In this document: in pieces, positions 7,815 through 17,647 of the stretch
How positions within the stretch are numbered: the first letter of the stretch is position 1
Layout: each line of letters starts with the position of its first letter
DNA from: a bacterium
GTDB lineage: Bacteria > Pseudomonadota > Gammaproteobacteria > GCA-002705445 > GCA-002716945
Length of the DNA: 33,595 nt
Direction of reading: 5' to 3'
Assembly: GCA_029979505.1 (NCBI GenBank)
Contig: JAPOHH010000010.1
Coordinates: 1 to 33,595, forward strand
Position numbers and translations under genes: made by a program
The notes under the pieces: model-generated
The model's database searches: none
What the model saw: the letters and a program-made list of their open reading frames with translations, nothing else
What the model was told of the DNA's origin: nothing

Positions 7815-8534
7815 ATGAAATTCATACTATCAATTTTAATCATATTAACCATTGTAGGAGTTCTAGAATATAATGCGATTATTCCAATTACACAATTTAG
7901 CATCATAGAGAATCTTAAAATCATTGGTAACTTCATAAAATCACTTCATATTCATAGTTATTATTTAATTCTTCCAGATATAAAAATTACCGTTGAATTA
8001 ATACTTACTGTTTTTTTAATTCTTTTTATTGTTGGTTATATATCTGACAAATTTATAAACCTTGAGCAGAAAATCAAGATGTTGAATAAAAGAATTGACG
8101 CATCAAAGACTAGTGAATCTATTCAAATTCAAGATAACTCTAAATCTGACGATGAAATGAAAGAAATAGCGAGAGATATAAAAGATTTCTTAGAGAAACT
8201 CACACAATCTATTACATCTAATCCTGCATTACCAATAAGATCAAAAAAAATCAGGCGTGTTTCATCAGAGTCTATGATGAATGAAGGAACTGAGGATATA
8301 GTAGATAAATCAGAACAAATTCAAGAAAATATTAATCCAACACCAGAGCCTGAAAATATTGAAAAAGAGAATCTTATAATTGGAGATGATAATTTATCGA
8401 ATATTGATTTAGCTAGAGCATTAATCCAAAGCGATGAAAAAGAAAAAGCAAAAGAAGTTTTGAGAGATATTATAAGAAATGGTTCTGCTAGCGATGCACA
8501 TGAAGCGAGAATACTTAACCTACAAATAAGTTAA
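7815..8534 (+). CDS. Miniature FimV-like membrane protein
   Basis: This 239-residue protein occupies the asd-truA position where Pseudomonas carries the ~900-residue peptidoglycan-binding FimV. Two hydrophobic helices (about residues 3-19 and 59-77) are followed by a short charged, helical region (about 80-130) and a Glu/Pro-rich linker. The last ~45 residues, 'SNIDLARALIQSDEKEKAKEVLRDII', match the FimV C-terminal domain pattern (LDLARALIEMGDxxGAxxLL). I see no LysM domain. FimV organises polar type IV pili, cAMP signalling and chemosensory arrays in Pseudomonas; which role survives here is unknown. Family assignment rests on the C-terminal motif plus gene position. It overlaps truA by 1 nt (TAATG). 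Confidence 0.7.
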   Translation: MKFILSILIILTIVGVLEYNAIIPITQFSIIENLKIIGNFIKSLHIHSYYLILPDIKITVELILTVFLILFIVGYISDKFINLEQKIKMLNKRIDASKTSESIQIQDNSKSDDEMKEIARDIKDFLEKLTQSITSNPALPIRSKKIRRVSSESMMNEGTEDIVDKSEQIQENINPTPEPENIEKENLIIGDDNLSNIDLARALIQSDEKEKAKEVLRDIIRNGSASDAHEARILNLQIS

Positions 8535-9316
8535 TGAGACTAGCTTTATCTATTGAATACATAGGTAAAAAATACTATGGATGGCAAAAACAAAATTCTA
8601 AATCAACAAATACAGTTCAACACTACGTTGATTCTGCGCTATCTAAAATAGCAAACCATAAAATTAATTCAATTTGTTCTGGAAGGACTGATACTGGAGT
8701 AAATGCATTAAACCAAATTATACACTTTGATACTTTTTCTCGAAGGTCAGATAAAAATTGGATAGATGGTGTCAATTCAAATCTACCTGATGATATAAGG
8801 CTTAAAAAAATATATCATGTAGATGATAATTTTCATGCTAGGTTTCATGCTAAATCTCGCACTTATAAATATTTTATAAACACAGATTCAAATAGTACTA
8901 TTTTTAATAATGCATATACATATGTTGTGAATGATAAAATTTCTATTTCTAAAATGAAATCATCTTTAAAATATATACATGGTATTCAAGATTACTCATC
9001 ATTTAGATCATCCGGTTGTCAAGCAAATACTGCAATACGAAATATAATTTCAACATCATTAATAAAAAATAAAAATATAATTACTTTCACAATTACAGCA
9101 AACGCATTTTTATATCATATGGTCAGAAACATAATAGGCACGCTTGTTGACATAGGTATTGGCAAGATACCTCCGAGTCAGATTAAGATAATACTAAAAC
9201 ATAAAGATCGTAAATATTGTAGTAAAATGGCACCACCTAATGGGTTATTTCTTTGGAACGTGTCATACCCTAGAAAATACAGAATTAAATACAACAGTGA
9301 ATCTGTCTTGTTGTAA
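8534..9316 (+). CDS. truA: tRNA pseudouridine(38-40) synthase
   Basis: TruA isomerises U38, U39 and U40 in tRNA anticodon stems to pseudouridine. The catalytic Asp53 lies in 'CSGRTDTGVNAL', the TruA-family active-site motif. Other matching blocks are 'IEYIGKKYYGWQKQ' at the start, 'FHARFHAKSRTYKYFI' and 'FLYHMVRNIIGTLVDIG' near the end. Length 260 is normal (270 in E. coli). The stop-start overlap with the preceding fimV-like gene suggests coupled translation. Confidence 0.96.
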   Translation: MRLALSIEYIGKKYYGWQKQNSKSTNTVQHYVDSALSKIANHKINSICSGRTDTGVNALNQIIHFDTFSRRSDKNWIDGVNSNLPDDIRLKKIYHVDDNFHARFHAKSRTYKYFINTDSNSTIFNNAYTYVVNDKISISKMKSSLKYIHGIQDYSSFRSSGCQANTAIRNIISTSLIKNKNIITFTITANAFLYHMVRNIIGTLVDIGIGKIPPSQIKIILKHKDRKYCSKMAPPNGLFLWNVSYPRKYRIKYNSESVLL

Positions 9317-9319
9317 CAT

Positions 9320-9952
9320 ATGTGTATGAAAGTAAAAATTAAATTATGCGGGTTTAAAAATATAGAAGATATTATATTTGCGTCTTCGCTAAATATAGAT
9401 TACTTAGGAATGATTTTTGTGAAAGATATGCCTAGATCTATTAATATCAAAACTGCATGTAGAGCAGCTGACATTTGTAAATCTAAAAATATTAAATCTA
9501 CAGGAGTATTTTTAAATCAAAGTAAAGATGAAGTAAGTGAAATATTAAATCAAGTTGACTTGGATGTAATACAGCTACATGGTAGTGAGGATATTCATGA
9601 ATATTCTTGTTTAAAAAAAGAAATTATTAAGACGATACATGTCTCTAAGGACTTACCCGCTCAACTGAGTAATATTAATTTAGAAAAATATAATTATTTG
9701 ATTGACGCGACTGATAAACATATGCGCGGTGGAACTGGAGAAGTATTTGACTGGGATATTATGTCTGACATGCCATATGATAAGTTATTTATTGCTGGTG
9801 GCTTGAAAGCTGATAATATATTAGACTTACTCAATAAATTCTCACCTCACTGTGTAGATGTCAGTAGTGGAATAGAGAGGAAAGTTGGTTATAAAGACCA
9901 TAAATTAATGAGTGATTTTGTACATAAAATAAATACATTTAATGAAAAATAA
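9320..9952 (+). CDS. trpF: Phosphoribosylanthranilate isomerase
   Basis: TrpF converts N-(5-phosphoribosyl)anthranilate to CdRP, the third step of tryptophan synthesis, in a TIM barrel. The catalytic Cys is in 'KIKLCGFKN' and the general acid Asp in '[19 protein letters not shown]'. Phosphate-binding segments are '[11 protein letters not shown]' and 'VDVSSGIE'. Length 210 is normal. Starting at the second ATG (9326) would put the Cys at residue 8, as in most homologues, so that start is equally likely. It is a separate gene, not fused to trpC, and overlaps trpB by 11 nt. Confidence 0.95.
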   Translation: MCMKVKIKLCGFKNIEDIIFASSLNIDYLGMIFVKDMPRSINIKTACRAADICKSKNIKSTGVFLNQSKDEVSEILNQVDLDVIQLHGSEDIHEYSCLKKEIIKTIHVSKDLPAQLSNINLEKYNYLIDATDKHMRGGTGEVFDWDIMSDMPYDKLFIAGGLKADNILDLLNKFSPHCVDVSSGIERKVGYKDHKLMSDFVHKINTFNEK

Positions 9953-11147
9953 AATTAATTTAAAAAACTATCCAAATAAAACTGGTCATTTTGATAAGTT
10001 CGGGGGTGTTTATGTATCTGAAACATTAATACATCCTCTCAAGGAATTATTTCAAGCATATAAGAAAATTGCAACATCACCATCTTTTAAAAAAATTTTA
10101 AAAAGAGAATTAAAAGATTATGTTGGTAGACCTACGCCAATTTATTATGCTGAATCTCTTAGTAACTTTCTAGGCAATTCACATATATATTTAAAAAGAG
10201 AAGATTTAAACCATACAGGTGCACATAAAATTAATAATGCGTTAGGACAAGCTTTACTAGCAAAGAAAATGGGTAAAACTAGAATAATAGCCGAAACAGG
10301 TGCGGGACAGCATGGTGTAGCAACCGCAACTGCTTGTGCTAGATTAGACCTTAAATGTGTTGTTTACATGGGAGAACAAGATATCCAAAGACAGTCTGTA
10401 AACGTATATCGTATGAAACTTTTAGGTGCAGAAGTAAGATCTGTCGATTCTGGTACCAAAACACTCAAAGATGCACTTAATGAAGCGCTGAGAGATTGGG
10501 TTACAAATGTCGATGATACTCATTATATTATTGGTTCTGTAGCAGGTCCTCATCCATATCCAATGATAGTCCGTGACTTTCAATCTATAATTGGAGACGA
10601 GGCTAAAACTCAATTTAAAAAAGATTATGATTGTTTACCAGATTATTTAGTCGCATGTGTTGGAGGAGGCTCTAATGCCATTGGTTTATTCCATCCTTTT
10701 TTAAATGAAAATGTAAAGATTGTTGGTGTAGAAGCAGGTGGTTTTGGTATCAATACTGGCAAGCATGCTGCACCTCTTACTGCAGGCACCCCTGGTGTTC
10801 TTCATGGCAATAGAACATATATTATGGAGGATAAAAACGGTCAAATTAAAAATACTCATTCTATATCTGCAGGACTAGATTATCCGGGCGTTGGACCAGA
10901 ACATTCATGGTTAAAAGACAAAAAAAGAGTTCAATATACATCAGTGACAGACAAAGAGGCGCTTAATGCATTTTTTACCCTAACTGAAAAAGAAGGAATC
11001 ATACCTGCATTAGAGACTGCTCATGCGCTAGCATACGCATTCAAACTTGCTAAAAAACTCAAAGATAAAAAAATACTAATAAACTTATCTGGAAGGGGTG
11101 ATAAAGATATAGACACAATTGCTAAATTAAAAAATATAAAATTATGA
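9942..11147 (+). CDS. trpB: Tryptophan synthase beta subunit
   Basis: TrpB condenses indole with serine using PLP. The PLP lysine is in '[14 protein letters not shown]' (about residues 87-100), and the catalytic Glu in 'AETGAGQHG'. The phosphate loop is '[12 protein letters not shown]', followed by '[13 protein letters not shown]'. Length 401 matches the family (397 in E. coli). The sequence shows a standard TrpB1-type enzyme paired with trpA, which it overlaps by 4 nt (ATGA). No trp attenuator lies upstream. Confidence 0.97.
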   Translation: MKNKINLKNYPNKTGHFDKFGGVYVSETLIHPLKELFQAYKKIATSPSFKKILKRELKDYVGRPTPIYYAESLSNFLGNSHIYLKREDLNHTGAHKINNALGQALLAKKMGKTRIIAETGAGQHGVATATACARLDLKCVVYMGEQDIQRQSVNVYRMKLLGAEVRSVDSGTKTLKDALNEALRDWVTNVDDTHYIIGSVAGPHPYPMIVRDFQSIIGDEAKTQFKKDYDCLPDYLVACVGGGSNAIGLFHPFLNENVKIVGVEAGGFGINTGKHAAPLTAGTPGVLHGNRTYIMEDKNGQIKNTHSISAGLDYPGVGPEHSWLKDKKRVQYTSVTDKEALNAFFTLTEKEGIIPALETAHALAYAFKLAKKLKDKKILINLSGRGDKDIDTIAKLKNIKL

Positions 11148-11950
11148 CTTCAAGAATTCCATCTATTTTTAAAGATAATGCTGATAAGGATAAAAAAACA
11201 TTTATTAGTTATCTAGTGTGCGGCGATCCTTCAGAGAAACATACATTACTTGCTATGCATACTATGGCTGAATCAGGTGTTGATATTATCGAACTTGGGA
11301 TACCATTCAGTGACCCAATAGCCGATGGACCAATTATTCAAAAAAGTATAGATAGAGCACTCAAAAACGATATTTCACTTAGAGATGTTATTTCTGTTGT
11401 AAAAAAGTTTCGAAAAAAAAATAAGTCAACTGCTGTTGTTCTTATGGGTTATATGAATCCTGTTCATAAAATGGGTATTAAACTATTTTCAAAATCTTTA
11501 AAAGAAAACGATGTTGACGGTGTTTTGATTGTTGACTCACCACCTGAAGAATCTTTAGCTTTAAACAATGAACTAAAAAAATATAATAAATCACATATTT
11601 ATCTTGCATCACCTACTACAACTGATTCACGCATGAAAGACATTACTAAAATGTCATCAGGTTACGTATACTACGTTACAGTTAAAGGGATTACAGGATC
11701 TAAACTTACTGATTTAAATAGTATAAATATAAATGTTAAAAAAATTAAAAACTATTCTAAGAACAATATACCTGTTGCTGTGGGATTTGGTATCAAAGAT
11801 AGTAAGTCAGCAAGGCAAATGGCTAAATTTTCTGATGGTATTATAATTGGTAGTTCTATAGTAGAATTAATGCATAAGTACTCTAATAATAAGAAGAATA
11901 TGGAAAAGCATCTGTCTAATTATCTCTCATCTATATCAAGGGCAATATAA
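11144..11950 (+). CDS. trpA: Tryptophan synthase alpha subunit
   Basis: TrpA cleaves indole-3-glycerol phosphate to indole, which is channelled to TrpB. The catalytic Glu and Asp are in '[19 protein letters not shown]' (about residues 46-64). '[13 protein letters not shown]', '[10 protein letters not shown]' and the phosphate-binding '[13 protein letters not shown]' follow. Length 268 equals the E. coli protein. It overlaps trpB by 4 nt and accD by 1 nt (TAATG). Confidence 0.96.
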   Translation: MTSRIPSIFKDNADKDKKTFISYLVCGDPSEKHTLLAMHTMAESGVDIIELGIPFSDPIADGPIIQKSIDRALKNDISLRDVISVVKKFRKKNKSTAVVLMGYMNPVHKMGIKLFSKSLKENDVDGVLIVDSPPEESLALNNELKKYNKSHIYLASPTTTDSRMKDITKMSSGYVYYVTVKGITGSKLTDLNSININVKKIKNYSKNNIPVAVGFGIKDSKSARQMAKFSDGIIIGSSIVELMHKYSNNKKNMEKHLSNYLSSISRAI

Positions 11951-12816
11951 TGAGCTGGTTAGATAAAATATTACCTTCTAGGATTCGCGCAACCAAAGAT
12001 GAAAAGGGTTCTGTACCAGAGGGCTTATGGCATAAGTGCTCAAGTTGCGGATCTGTTTTATATACAGCTGAATTTGATAAAAATAAACATGTTTGCCCAA
12101 AATGTAACCATCATGAGAGAATATCAGCCAGAAAAAGAATCAGTATTTTTCTGGATAAAGGAGATCATGAAGAGATGTTTATTAATCTTTCTCCAAAAGA
12201 TATGCTTAAATTTAAAGATAAACAAAAATATCAAGACAAATTCGAACAGACTCAAAATAAAACTGGTGAAAAAGATGCCCTTTTAGTTTTCAAAGGAGAA
12301 TTAAAAAAGATACCAGTAGTGGTTTGCGCTTTTGAATACTCTTTTTTTGGAGGCTCCATGGGGTCAGTGGTTGGAGAGAAATTTGTTAGAGCAGTAAATC
12401 TTTCAATAGAACTAAATAGACCTTTAATCTGTTTTTCTGCGAGCGGCGGAGCAAGAATGCAAGAATCTCTCTTTTCTCTTTTTCAAATGTCAAAAACTAG
12501 TGCAGCTTTAGCGCAGTTGTCAGAAAACACTATACCTTATATTTCTGTTCTTACTGACCCTACAATGGGAGGTGTTTCTGCAAGCTTAGCTGTTTTAGGT
12601 GATATAAATATAGCTGAACCTAATGCACTTATTGGATTCGCTGGGCCAAGAGTAATAGAACAAACGGTCAGGGAAAAGCTTCCAGAGGGTTTTCAGCGTA
12701 GTGAATTTCTTCAAGAACATGGAACTATAGATATGATTGTTGACAGAAAAAATCAACCTGAAAAAATAGCCAGCATTTTAAGAGTTCTTGGATTTTCAGA
12801 TGAAAAGACGATTTGA
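11950..12816 (+). CDS. accD: Acetyl-CoA carboxylase carboxyltransferase subunit beta
   Basis: AccD pairs with AccA to move the carboxyl group from biotin to acetyl-CoA, making malonyl-CoA for fatty acid synthesis. The N-terminal zinc ribbon is intact, with Cys30, Cys33, Cys49 and Cys52 ('CSSCGS' and 'CPKCNH'). The crotonase-fold core has '[16 protein letters not shown]', '[13 protein letters not shown]', '[12 protein letters not shown]' and '[21 protein letters not shown]'. Length 288 is close to the E. coli protein (304). The trpA-accD-folC order is common in gammaproteobacteria. The stop lies 17 nt inside folC. Confidence 0.97.
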   Translation: MSWLDKILPSRIRATKDEKGSVPEGLWHKCSSCGSVLYTAEFDKNKHVCPKCNHHERISARKRISIFLDKGDHEEMFINLSPKDMLKFKDKQKYQDKFEQTQNKTGEKDALLVFKGELKKIPVVVCAFEYSFFGGSMGSVVGEKFVRAVNLSIELNRPLICFSASGGARMQESLFSLFQMSKTSAALAQLSENTIPYISVLTDPTMGGVSASLAVLGDINIAEPNALIGFAGPRVIEQTVREKLPEGFQRSEFLQEHGTIDMIVDRKNQPEKIASILRVLGFSDEKTI

Positions 12817-14095
12817 TACAGTTAACGAATGGCTTGATTGGCAACAAACTGTTCATCCATTAAATATAGACTTTAAATTAGAAAGGATTTTGAGTGTATA
12901 CGAACAGTTAAATATCACATCTATTGCTAAGAAAATTATTACGGTTGCTGGGACGAATGGAAAAGGTTCTACCGTATCTTTTCTAGAATCCATACTAAAA
13001 AAAAATAACTATAATGTCGGAACTTTTACTTCACCACATATATTAAGATATAACGAACGTATAAAAATTAATCAAAAAGAGATTGATGATGAATCTTTGC
13101 TTGATGTTTTCGAGTTGATAGATAAAAAAAGAGGATCTACAACTCTTACATATTTTGAGTTTGCAACACTAGCTGCTTTTTACTTATTTAGTAAATCTAA
13201 TCTAGATGTCGCAGTATTAGAAGTTGGCTTAGGCGGAAGATTAGATGCGACTAATATCATAGATTCTGATGTGTCAATCATTACATCTATAGGTATAGAT
13301 CACACAGAGTTCCTAGGTAGTACAATAGATAGTATTGCTTTGGAGAAAGCAGGTGTAATGAGGCCATTTAAGAAATCAATATTTGCTCAAGATAAACCGC
13401 CAGCTGTATTATTTCAGTATGCTAAGAATAAATCTGTAAACTTATTGACACACAACAATGATTATCTAGTTACTAGAAAAGATAAATCATGGGATATAAA
13501 TTATAAAAACATCAAAATAGACAATATTCCAAATTTAAAAATGATAGGGGATTATCAGTATAATTATGCAGCTGCGTCTGTTATAGCTTTAAGTGAAGTG
13601 TTACCCGATTGCATCTCAAATAGCGATTATATTAGAGACGCGCTGTGTGATACTCAAATTTCTGGCAGATTTCAATATCTCCAGAAATCACCTGATATTA
13701 TTTTGGATGTTGCTCACAATGAAGACGCTGCAAAAAGTCTCTCTAGAAATATCAAAAATATAGGATATAAAAAAATCATTGCAGTATTAGGAATTCTTGC
13801 TGATAAGGATGTGTATAGTATTGTAGAGCCATTCTGCTCATTAATCAGTCACTGGTATATTGGTACTATTGATAGCCAAAGAGGTATGAATGCTGATGAA
13901 ATTAAGTATAGAATAAATTCTTTATTTAAAAATAAACTTTCAATTGGAACATACTCATCAGTATCTTCAGCATTTATATCAGCACTTCGAGCACAAGATA
14001 AAGATACTCTACTTTTAGTGTATGGTTCATTTTATACTGTTTCTGAAGTTTTAAAATCAAATATCATCAGGCTTGATAAAGACGATGCGATTTAA
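12800..14095 (+). CDS. folC: Bifunctional dihydrofolate synthase/folylpolyglutamate synthase
   Basis: FolC adds glutamate to dihydropteroate and then further glutamates to folates. It is an ATP-dependent Mur-ligase relative. The P-loop is '[18 protein letters not shown]' (about residues 47-64). '[18 protein letters not shown]', '[15 protein letters not shown]', '[12 protein letters not shown]' and 'ISGRFQYL...[11 protein letters not shown]' are characteristic. I use the ATG at 12800 (431 aa); an in-frame TTG at 12788 is the alternative. It overlaps accD by 17 nt and the SPOR gene by 11 nt. Confidence 0.95.
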   Translation: MKRRFDTVNEWLDWQQTVHPLNIDFKLERILSVYEQLNITSIAKKIITVAGTNGKGSTVSFLESILKKNNYNVGTFTSPHILRYNERIKINQKEIDDESLLDVFELIDKKRGSTTLTYFEFATLAAFYLFSKSNLDVAVLEVGLGGRLDATNIIDSDVSIITSIGIDHTEFLGSTIDSIALEKAGVMRPFKKSIFAQDKPPAVLFQYAKNKSVNLLTHNNDYLVTRKDKSWDINYKNIKIDNIPNLKMIGDYQYNYAAASVIALSEVLPDCISNSDYIRDALCDTQISGRFQYLQKSPDIILDVAHNEDAAKSLSRNIKNIGYKKIIAVLGILADKDVYSIVEPFCSLISHWYIGTIDSQRGMNADEIKYRINSLFKNKLSIGTYSSVSSAFISALRAQDKDTLLLVYGSFYTVSEVLKSNIIRLDKDDAI

Positions 14096-14489
14096 AGTAC
14101 TATTATTTTTAGCTTTATTAATATATATATTTTCTAGTTCTTTTATGAACATGTCAGAATTTAATCAAGATATCTATTCCAAAGAAATTTTAAAAGAAAT
14201 TACAATTGATAAGAAAGAAATTGATGTTTTTGAAAATAAATCTTTAGAGGATATTAATGTAACTCAAAAGAAAGTTAAGGCATGGATTATAATCATAGGT
14301 TATGAAAAGGAGTCTCAGAAAAAAATAATATCTAAATTAAATAACAGCGGTTATTCAACTAAACACAACGCAAAGAAAATGTATTATTCATTAGGCCCAT
14401 TCGTTGACTCTTCTCATGCAAAAGAAGAATCTAAGAAATTAAAAAATATACATGGTATTAATAACAAAATTATTGACTTTATTTTCTAA
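14085..14489 (+). CDS. Small SPOR-domain membrane protein (DedD-like)
   Basis: This 134-residue protein sits where dedD lies in other gammaproteobacteria (folC-dedD-cvpA-purF). It has one N-terminal membrane anchor (about residues 3-20), a short linker, and a C-terminal ~70 residues starting 'KAWIIIIGYEKESQKKIISKL' that fit the SPOR pattern (beta-alpha-beta, with a 'YYSLGPFVDSSHAKEESKKL' repeat). SPOR domains bind glycan strands lacking stem peptides at the division septum. It is shorter than E. coli DedD (220), mainly because the linker is reduced. The match is weak at residue level, so gene order carries much of the assignment. I use the ATG at 14085; TTG at 14073 is the alternative. Confidence 0.7.
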   Translation: MRFKVLLFLALLIYIFSSSFMNMSEFNQDIYSKEILKEITIDKKEIDVFENKSLEDINVTQKKVKAWIIIIGYEKESQKKIISKLNNSGYSTKHNAKKMYYSLGPFVDSSHAKEESKKLKNIHGINNKIIDFIF

Positions 14490-14968
14490 TGTTAATTATT
14501 GATTATATTTTTATTTTTATTACAGTTTTATATTCGGTATTAGGATATATAAAAGGTTTCTCTAAACAGCTTATCTCGGTCTCTGTTTGGTTAATATCTC
14601 TTTATATTCTATTCAATTATTTACCTAATATAAAAGATATAGTTTATTCATATATTCAATTAGATGATATTTACATAAGAGTTATTTCTATTTCTTTATT
14701 AATAATATCGTCTATTACTTTAATTTTTGTTTTGCATTTAACTTTAGCAAAGATTATAGCTTCTATATTATTCGAAAACTCTAACCGTATTCTCGGTTTT
14801 GTTGTGTCATTAATAAAATCCCAAATATATATTCTTATATTTATTCTCTTGATATACGATACAACGATAGCTAGTCATATTATAAATGACTCTGTATTTA
14901 TGCCATATTATATTAATTTTTTTGAATATATCTCTAATTTTGATGATTCTCTCTTTAATACTTTCTAA
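14489..14968 (+). CDS. cvpA: CvpA-family inner-membrane protein
   Basis: CvpA homologues are four-helix inner-membrane proteins needed for colicin V production in E. coli plasmid systems and implicated in envelope tolerance to bile salts. Here 159 residues contain four hydrophobic segments at about 3-22, 28-45, 63-90 and 101-124. The N-terminal 'IDYIFIFITVLYSVLGYIKGFSKQLISV' matches the family's 'D..I..I...S...G...G...E' start. Position directly before purF is the classic arrangement. It overlaps the SPOR gene by 1 nt (TAATG). Confidence 0.85.
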   Translation: MLIIDYIFIFITVLYSVLGYIKGFSKQLISVSVWLISLYILFNYLPNIKDIVYSYIQLDDIYIRVISISLLIISSITLIFVLHLTLAKIIASILFENSNRILGFVVSLIKSQIYILIFILLIYDTTIASHIINDSVFMPYYINFFEYISNFDDSLFNTF

Positions 14969-14989
14969 ATATAAATATAATGTGCTTAT

Positions 14990-16501
14990 ATGTGTGGCAT
15001 AGTAGCTGTATCTGGTAATAAAGATGTAATTCATGATATTTATGAATCTTTGACTGTGTTACAACATAGAGGTCAAGATGCTTCTGGAATTCTCACAAAT
15101 CATAAAGGTAAAATTACACTTAGAAAATCTCTAGGCCTTGTTAGAGATGGTTTTTCAAAAAAACATATTGATCGATTAAAAGGGAATGTTGGTATTGGCC
15201 ATGTTCGTTATCCTACTGCTGGACATGCTGATAATTCATCCGAAGCTCAACCTTTTTATGTCAATTCACCTTATGGTATTGCATTGGCCCATAATGGCAA
15301 TCTTATAAATTCTGAAAGGCTTAAATCTGATTTATTTAAAGAAGATCTTAGACATATAAATACTAAATCTGATTCTGAAATTTTACTTAATATATTCGCA
15401 CATGAACTTTACTTACACAGCAAAGATGCTTTTACGCCAGACAGTATATTTTATGCTGTAGCTGGTGTTCACAGAAGGGTTAAAGGTGCATACGCTGTTG
15501 TTTCATTGATTACTGATAAAGGTATAGTGGCGTTTAGAGATCCCTATGGTATCCGTCCATTATGTTATGGACAAAAAATAGCAGATGGTAAAACTGAAAC
15601 AATGATAGCATCTGAGTCAGTTGCTCTAGATTCAGCAGGTTACAAATTAGTAAGAGATATAATGCCTGGTGAAGCTATCTTCATTGATACAAACGGGAAT
15701 GTCCATACAAGGTTATGTGCTGAAGTTAATAGCTTCAATCCATGTATCTTTGAATATGTTTATTTTGCAAGACCCGACTCTATTATTGATGGTATTTCTG
15801 TATACAAAGCTAGAATGAACATGGGAACTGCACTTGCAAAAAATATTGAAAAGATATTCCCTGATAACGATATAGATGTGGTTATACCTATCCCAGATAC
15901 TAGCAGAATATCTGCATTAGAATTATCGACTAAATTAAAAATACCATTTAGAGAGGGATTTATAAAAAATAGATATATAGGACGAACATTTATTATGTCA
16001 GAGCAAAATGAACGATTTAAGTCTGTTAAAAGAAAACTCAATGCGATTAAATCTGAATTTGAAAATAAAACAGTTTTACTCGTCGATGATTCAATTGTAC
16101 GCGGAACCACATCAAAACAAATTGTAGAAATGGCAAGGGAAGCAGGTGCTAAAAAAGTATATATGGCATCTGCAGCTCCACCTGTAAAATTTCCTAATGT
16201 TTATGGTATCGATATGCCAGCTAGTAAAGAATTCATAGCTGATAATCGATCTATAGACGAGATAGCTGAATTTATTGGGTGCGATAAAATATTTTATCAA
16301 GAAATAGATGACCTTATAGAGGCAGTTAAATCTGAAAGCTCAAAAATTAATTCATTTGATTCTTCTTGTTTTACAGGTAAGTATGTCACAGGTGATGTCG
16401 ATAAAGATTATCTAGCAGCTCTCGATGAGCTTAGAAATGATGCAGAGAAAATTAGAAAAAATCAAGCAGAGCAAACTTTTGATGAAGTTGTAGTTTATTG
16501 A
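14990..16501 (+). CDS. purF: Amidophosphoribosyltransferase
   Basis: PurF makes 5-phosphoribosylamine from PRPP and glutamine, the first committed step of purine synthesis. The N-terminal nucleophile glutaminase is clear: 'MCGIVAVSG' exposes Cys2 once Met is removed, with 'QHRGQDASGI', 'GHVRYPTAG' and 'AHNGNL'. The C-terminal phosphoribosyltransferase domain has the PRPP loop 'VLLVDDSIVRGTTS' (about residues 363-376). Length 503 is almost that of E. coli (505). No propeptide precedes Cys2, as in Gram-negative PurF. It lies 21 nt after cvpA. Confidence 0.97.
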   Translation: MCGIVAVSGNKDVIHDIYESLTVLQHRGQDASGILTNHKGKITLRKSLGLVRDGFSKKHIDRLKGNVGIGHVRYPTAGHADNSSEAQPFYVNSPYGIALAHNGNLINSERLKSDLFKEDLRHINTKSDSEILLNIFAHELYLHSKDAFTPDSIFYAVAGVHRRVKGAYAVVSLITDKGIVAFRDPYGIRPLCYGQKIADGKTETMIASESVALDSAGYKLVRDIMPGEAIFIDTNGNVHTRLCAEVNSFNPCIFEYVYFARPDSIIDGISVYKARMNMGTALAKNIEKIFPDNDIDVVIPIPDTSRISALELSTKLKIPFREGFIKNRYIGRTFIMSEQNERFKSVKRKLNAIKSEFENKTVLLVDDSIVRGTTSKQIVEMAREAGAKKVYMASAAPPVKFPNVYGIDMPASKEFIADNRSIDEIAEFIGCDKIFYQEIDDLIEAVKSESSKINSFDSSCFTGKYVTGDVDKDYLAALDELRNDAEKIRKNQAEQTFDEVVVY

Positions 16502-16523
16502 TAGCTATTAATTTAAGTACTAA

Positions 16524-16985
16524 ATGATTTTTATAAATACATCAAAACAAAAACTATATTTACTTGAAAAAAATACAATTAAATGTGATTTTAATGTGTC
16601 CACTGCTTTAAAAGGAACAGGCTGCAAAATTAATTCAAATAAAACTCCTATCGGTCTCCATACAGTTGTCTCAAAAATTGGAGACGGATTACCCCCAGGA
16701 ACGTTATTCCAAAACCGAGTTTCAACAAATAAAATAATTCATAAAAATCCTAAAGATAAAAAAGATTATATTACCTCTAGAATTATAAGACTTGGCGGAT
16801 TAGAGGAAGGTATAAATAAAGGTGGAGACGTCGATACTTTTGATAGATTTATATATATACATGGCACACCGCATATTGATAAGTTAGGACATCCTGAATC
16901 TCATGGATGCATTAGAATGAGTGATTATGATGTGATATATCTATTCAAGCTGGTAAATTGCAAGATGCTTGTATTGATTTATTAG
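16524..16985 (+). CDS. YkuD-family L,D-transpeptidase/carboxypeptidase without signal peptide
   Basis: YkuD-fold enzymes act on the L-D bond of peptidoglycan tetrapeptides through a Cys nucleophile. The motif is complete: His113-Gly114 in 'IYIHGTPH' and Ser126-His127-Gly128-Cys129-Ile130-Arg131-Met132 in 'ESHGCIRMS'. The protein is a bare 153-residue catalytic domain, starting 'MIFINTSKQKLYLLE', with no signal peptide, lipobox or membrane helix. It may therefore be cytosolic. Signal-less YkuD proteins such as Acinetobacter ElsL act as cytosolic L,D-carboxypeptidases in muropeptide recycling; that role is an inference here. It lies 22 nt after purF and converges with a HAD phosphatase, the stop codons overlapping. 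Confidence 0.85.
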   Translation: MIFINTSKQKLYLLEKNTIKCDFNVSTALKGTGCKINSNKTPIGLHTVVSKIGDGLPPGTLFQNRVSTNKIIHKNPKDKKDYITSRIIRLGGLEEGINKGGDVDTFDRFIYIHGTPHIDKLGHPESHGCIRMSDYDVIYLFKLVNCKMLVLIY

Positions 16986-17647
16986 AAACAATCTTTTATT
17001 TCTAACGGGTCCTTAATAATTAAATCAGCGTTCCATGATGAGATATTAATGTCATCATTAATAAATCCAAAATCTGCTGCAACTGTTTGCATTCCTGCAT
17101 CGCGGCCAGCAATGATATCTCTCTCGTCATCGCCAACATAAACAATTTCATCAGATTCACACTTTATAGATTCTGCCGCTTTAATTAGACCATCTATCGC
17201 TGGTTTTGCATTTAATACCATATCACCAGTTATTACACAGCTTAATTTATCATTTAGACCAAGCCCATCAATAATATTTGTTACATATCTGGAATGCTTA
17301 TTTGTAACCACGCCAACCAGGATATCTTTCTCTAATAAATAATCAATTAATTTATCCATATTATTATTAAGCTTTGTATCAACAAATACATTATGTTTGT
17401 AGTCCTCCAAAAACTCTGCTCTAAGCAATGATGAATCTATATTTCTTTGATTGATTTCGGATGCATGCTCAATTACACCTAGTGCACCACGAGATATATG
17501 TTTTTTTAGCTTGAAACAGTCAACCGTTTTAAAGTTATGCTCCTTAAGTACTCTGTTTAAAGAAGCACACATATCTGGCGATGTATCAGCAAGAGTACCA
17601 TCTAAATCGAATAAAATTGATTTTATTTTATGTGTATTTTTGAGCAT
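16982..17647 (-). CDS. gph: HAD phosphatase of the Gph/MupP group
   Basis: This is a haloacid-dehalogenase phosphatase with motif I 'LFDLDGTLADTSPD' (Asp14, Asp16), motif II 'VGVVTNKH', motif III Lys in 'NAKPAIDG' and motif IV 'YVGDDERDIIAGRDAG'. The family includes phosphoglycolate phosphatase (Gph) and MupP, the N-acetylmuramate-6-phosphate phosphatase of Pseudomonas peptidoglycan recycling. MupP sits next to ubiG in Pseudomonas, as this gene does, so MupP is plausible; sequence alone does not decide. I use the ATG at 17647 (221 aa), which overlaps ubiG by 20 nt. Starting further upstream would add residues that do not fit the HAD N-terminus. Confidence 0.88.
   Translation of the reverse strand: MLKNTHKIKSILFDLDGTLADTSPDMCASLNRVLKEHNFKTVDCFKLKKHISRGALGVIEHASEINQRNIDSSLLRAEFLEDYKHNVFVDTKLNNNMDKLIDYLLEKDILVGVVTNKHSRYVTNIIDGLGLNDKLSCVITGDMVLNAKPAIDGLIKAAESIKCESDEIVYVGDDERDIIAGRDAGMQTVAADFGFINDDINISSWNADLIIKDPLEIKDCF

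Noticed and set aside
15760-16110. 116-codon minus-strand open frame inside purF
   Set aside because: It lies wholly antisense within conserved purF motifs, shows no recognisable domain, and is explained by codon-bias shadowing.
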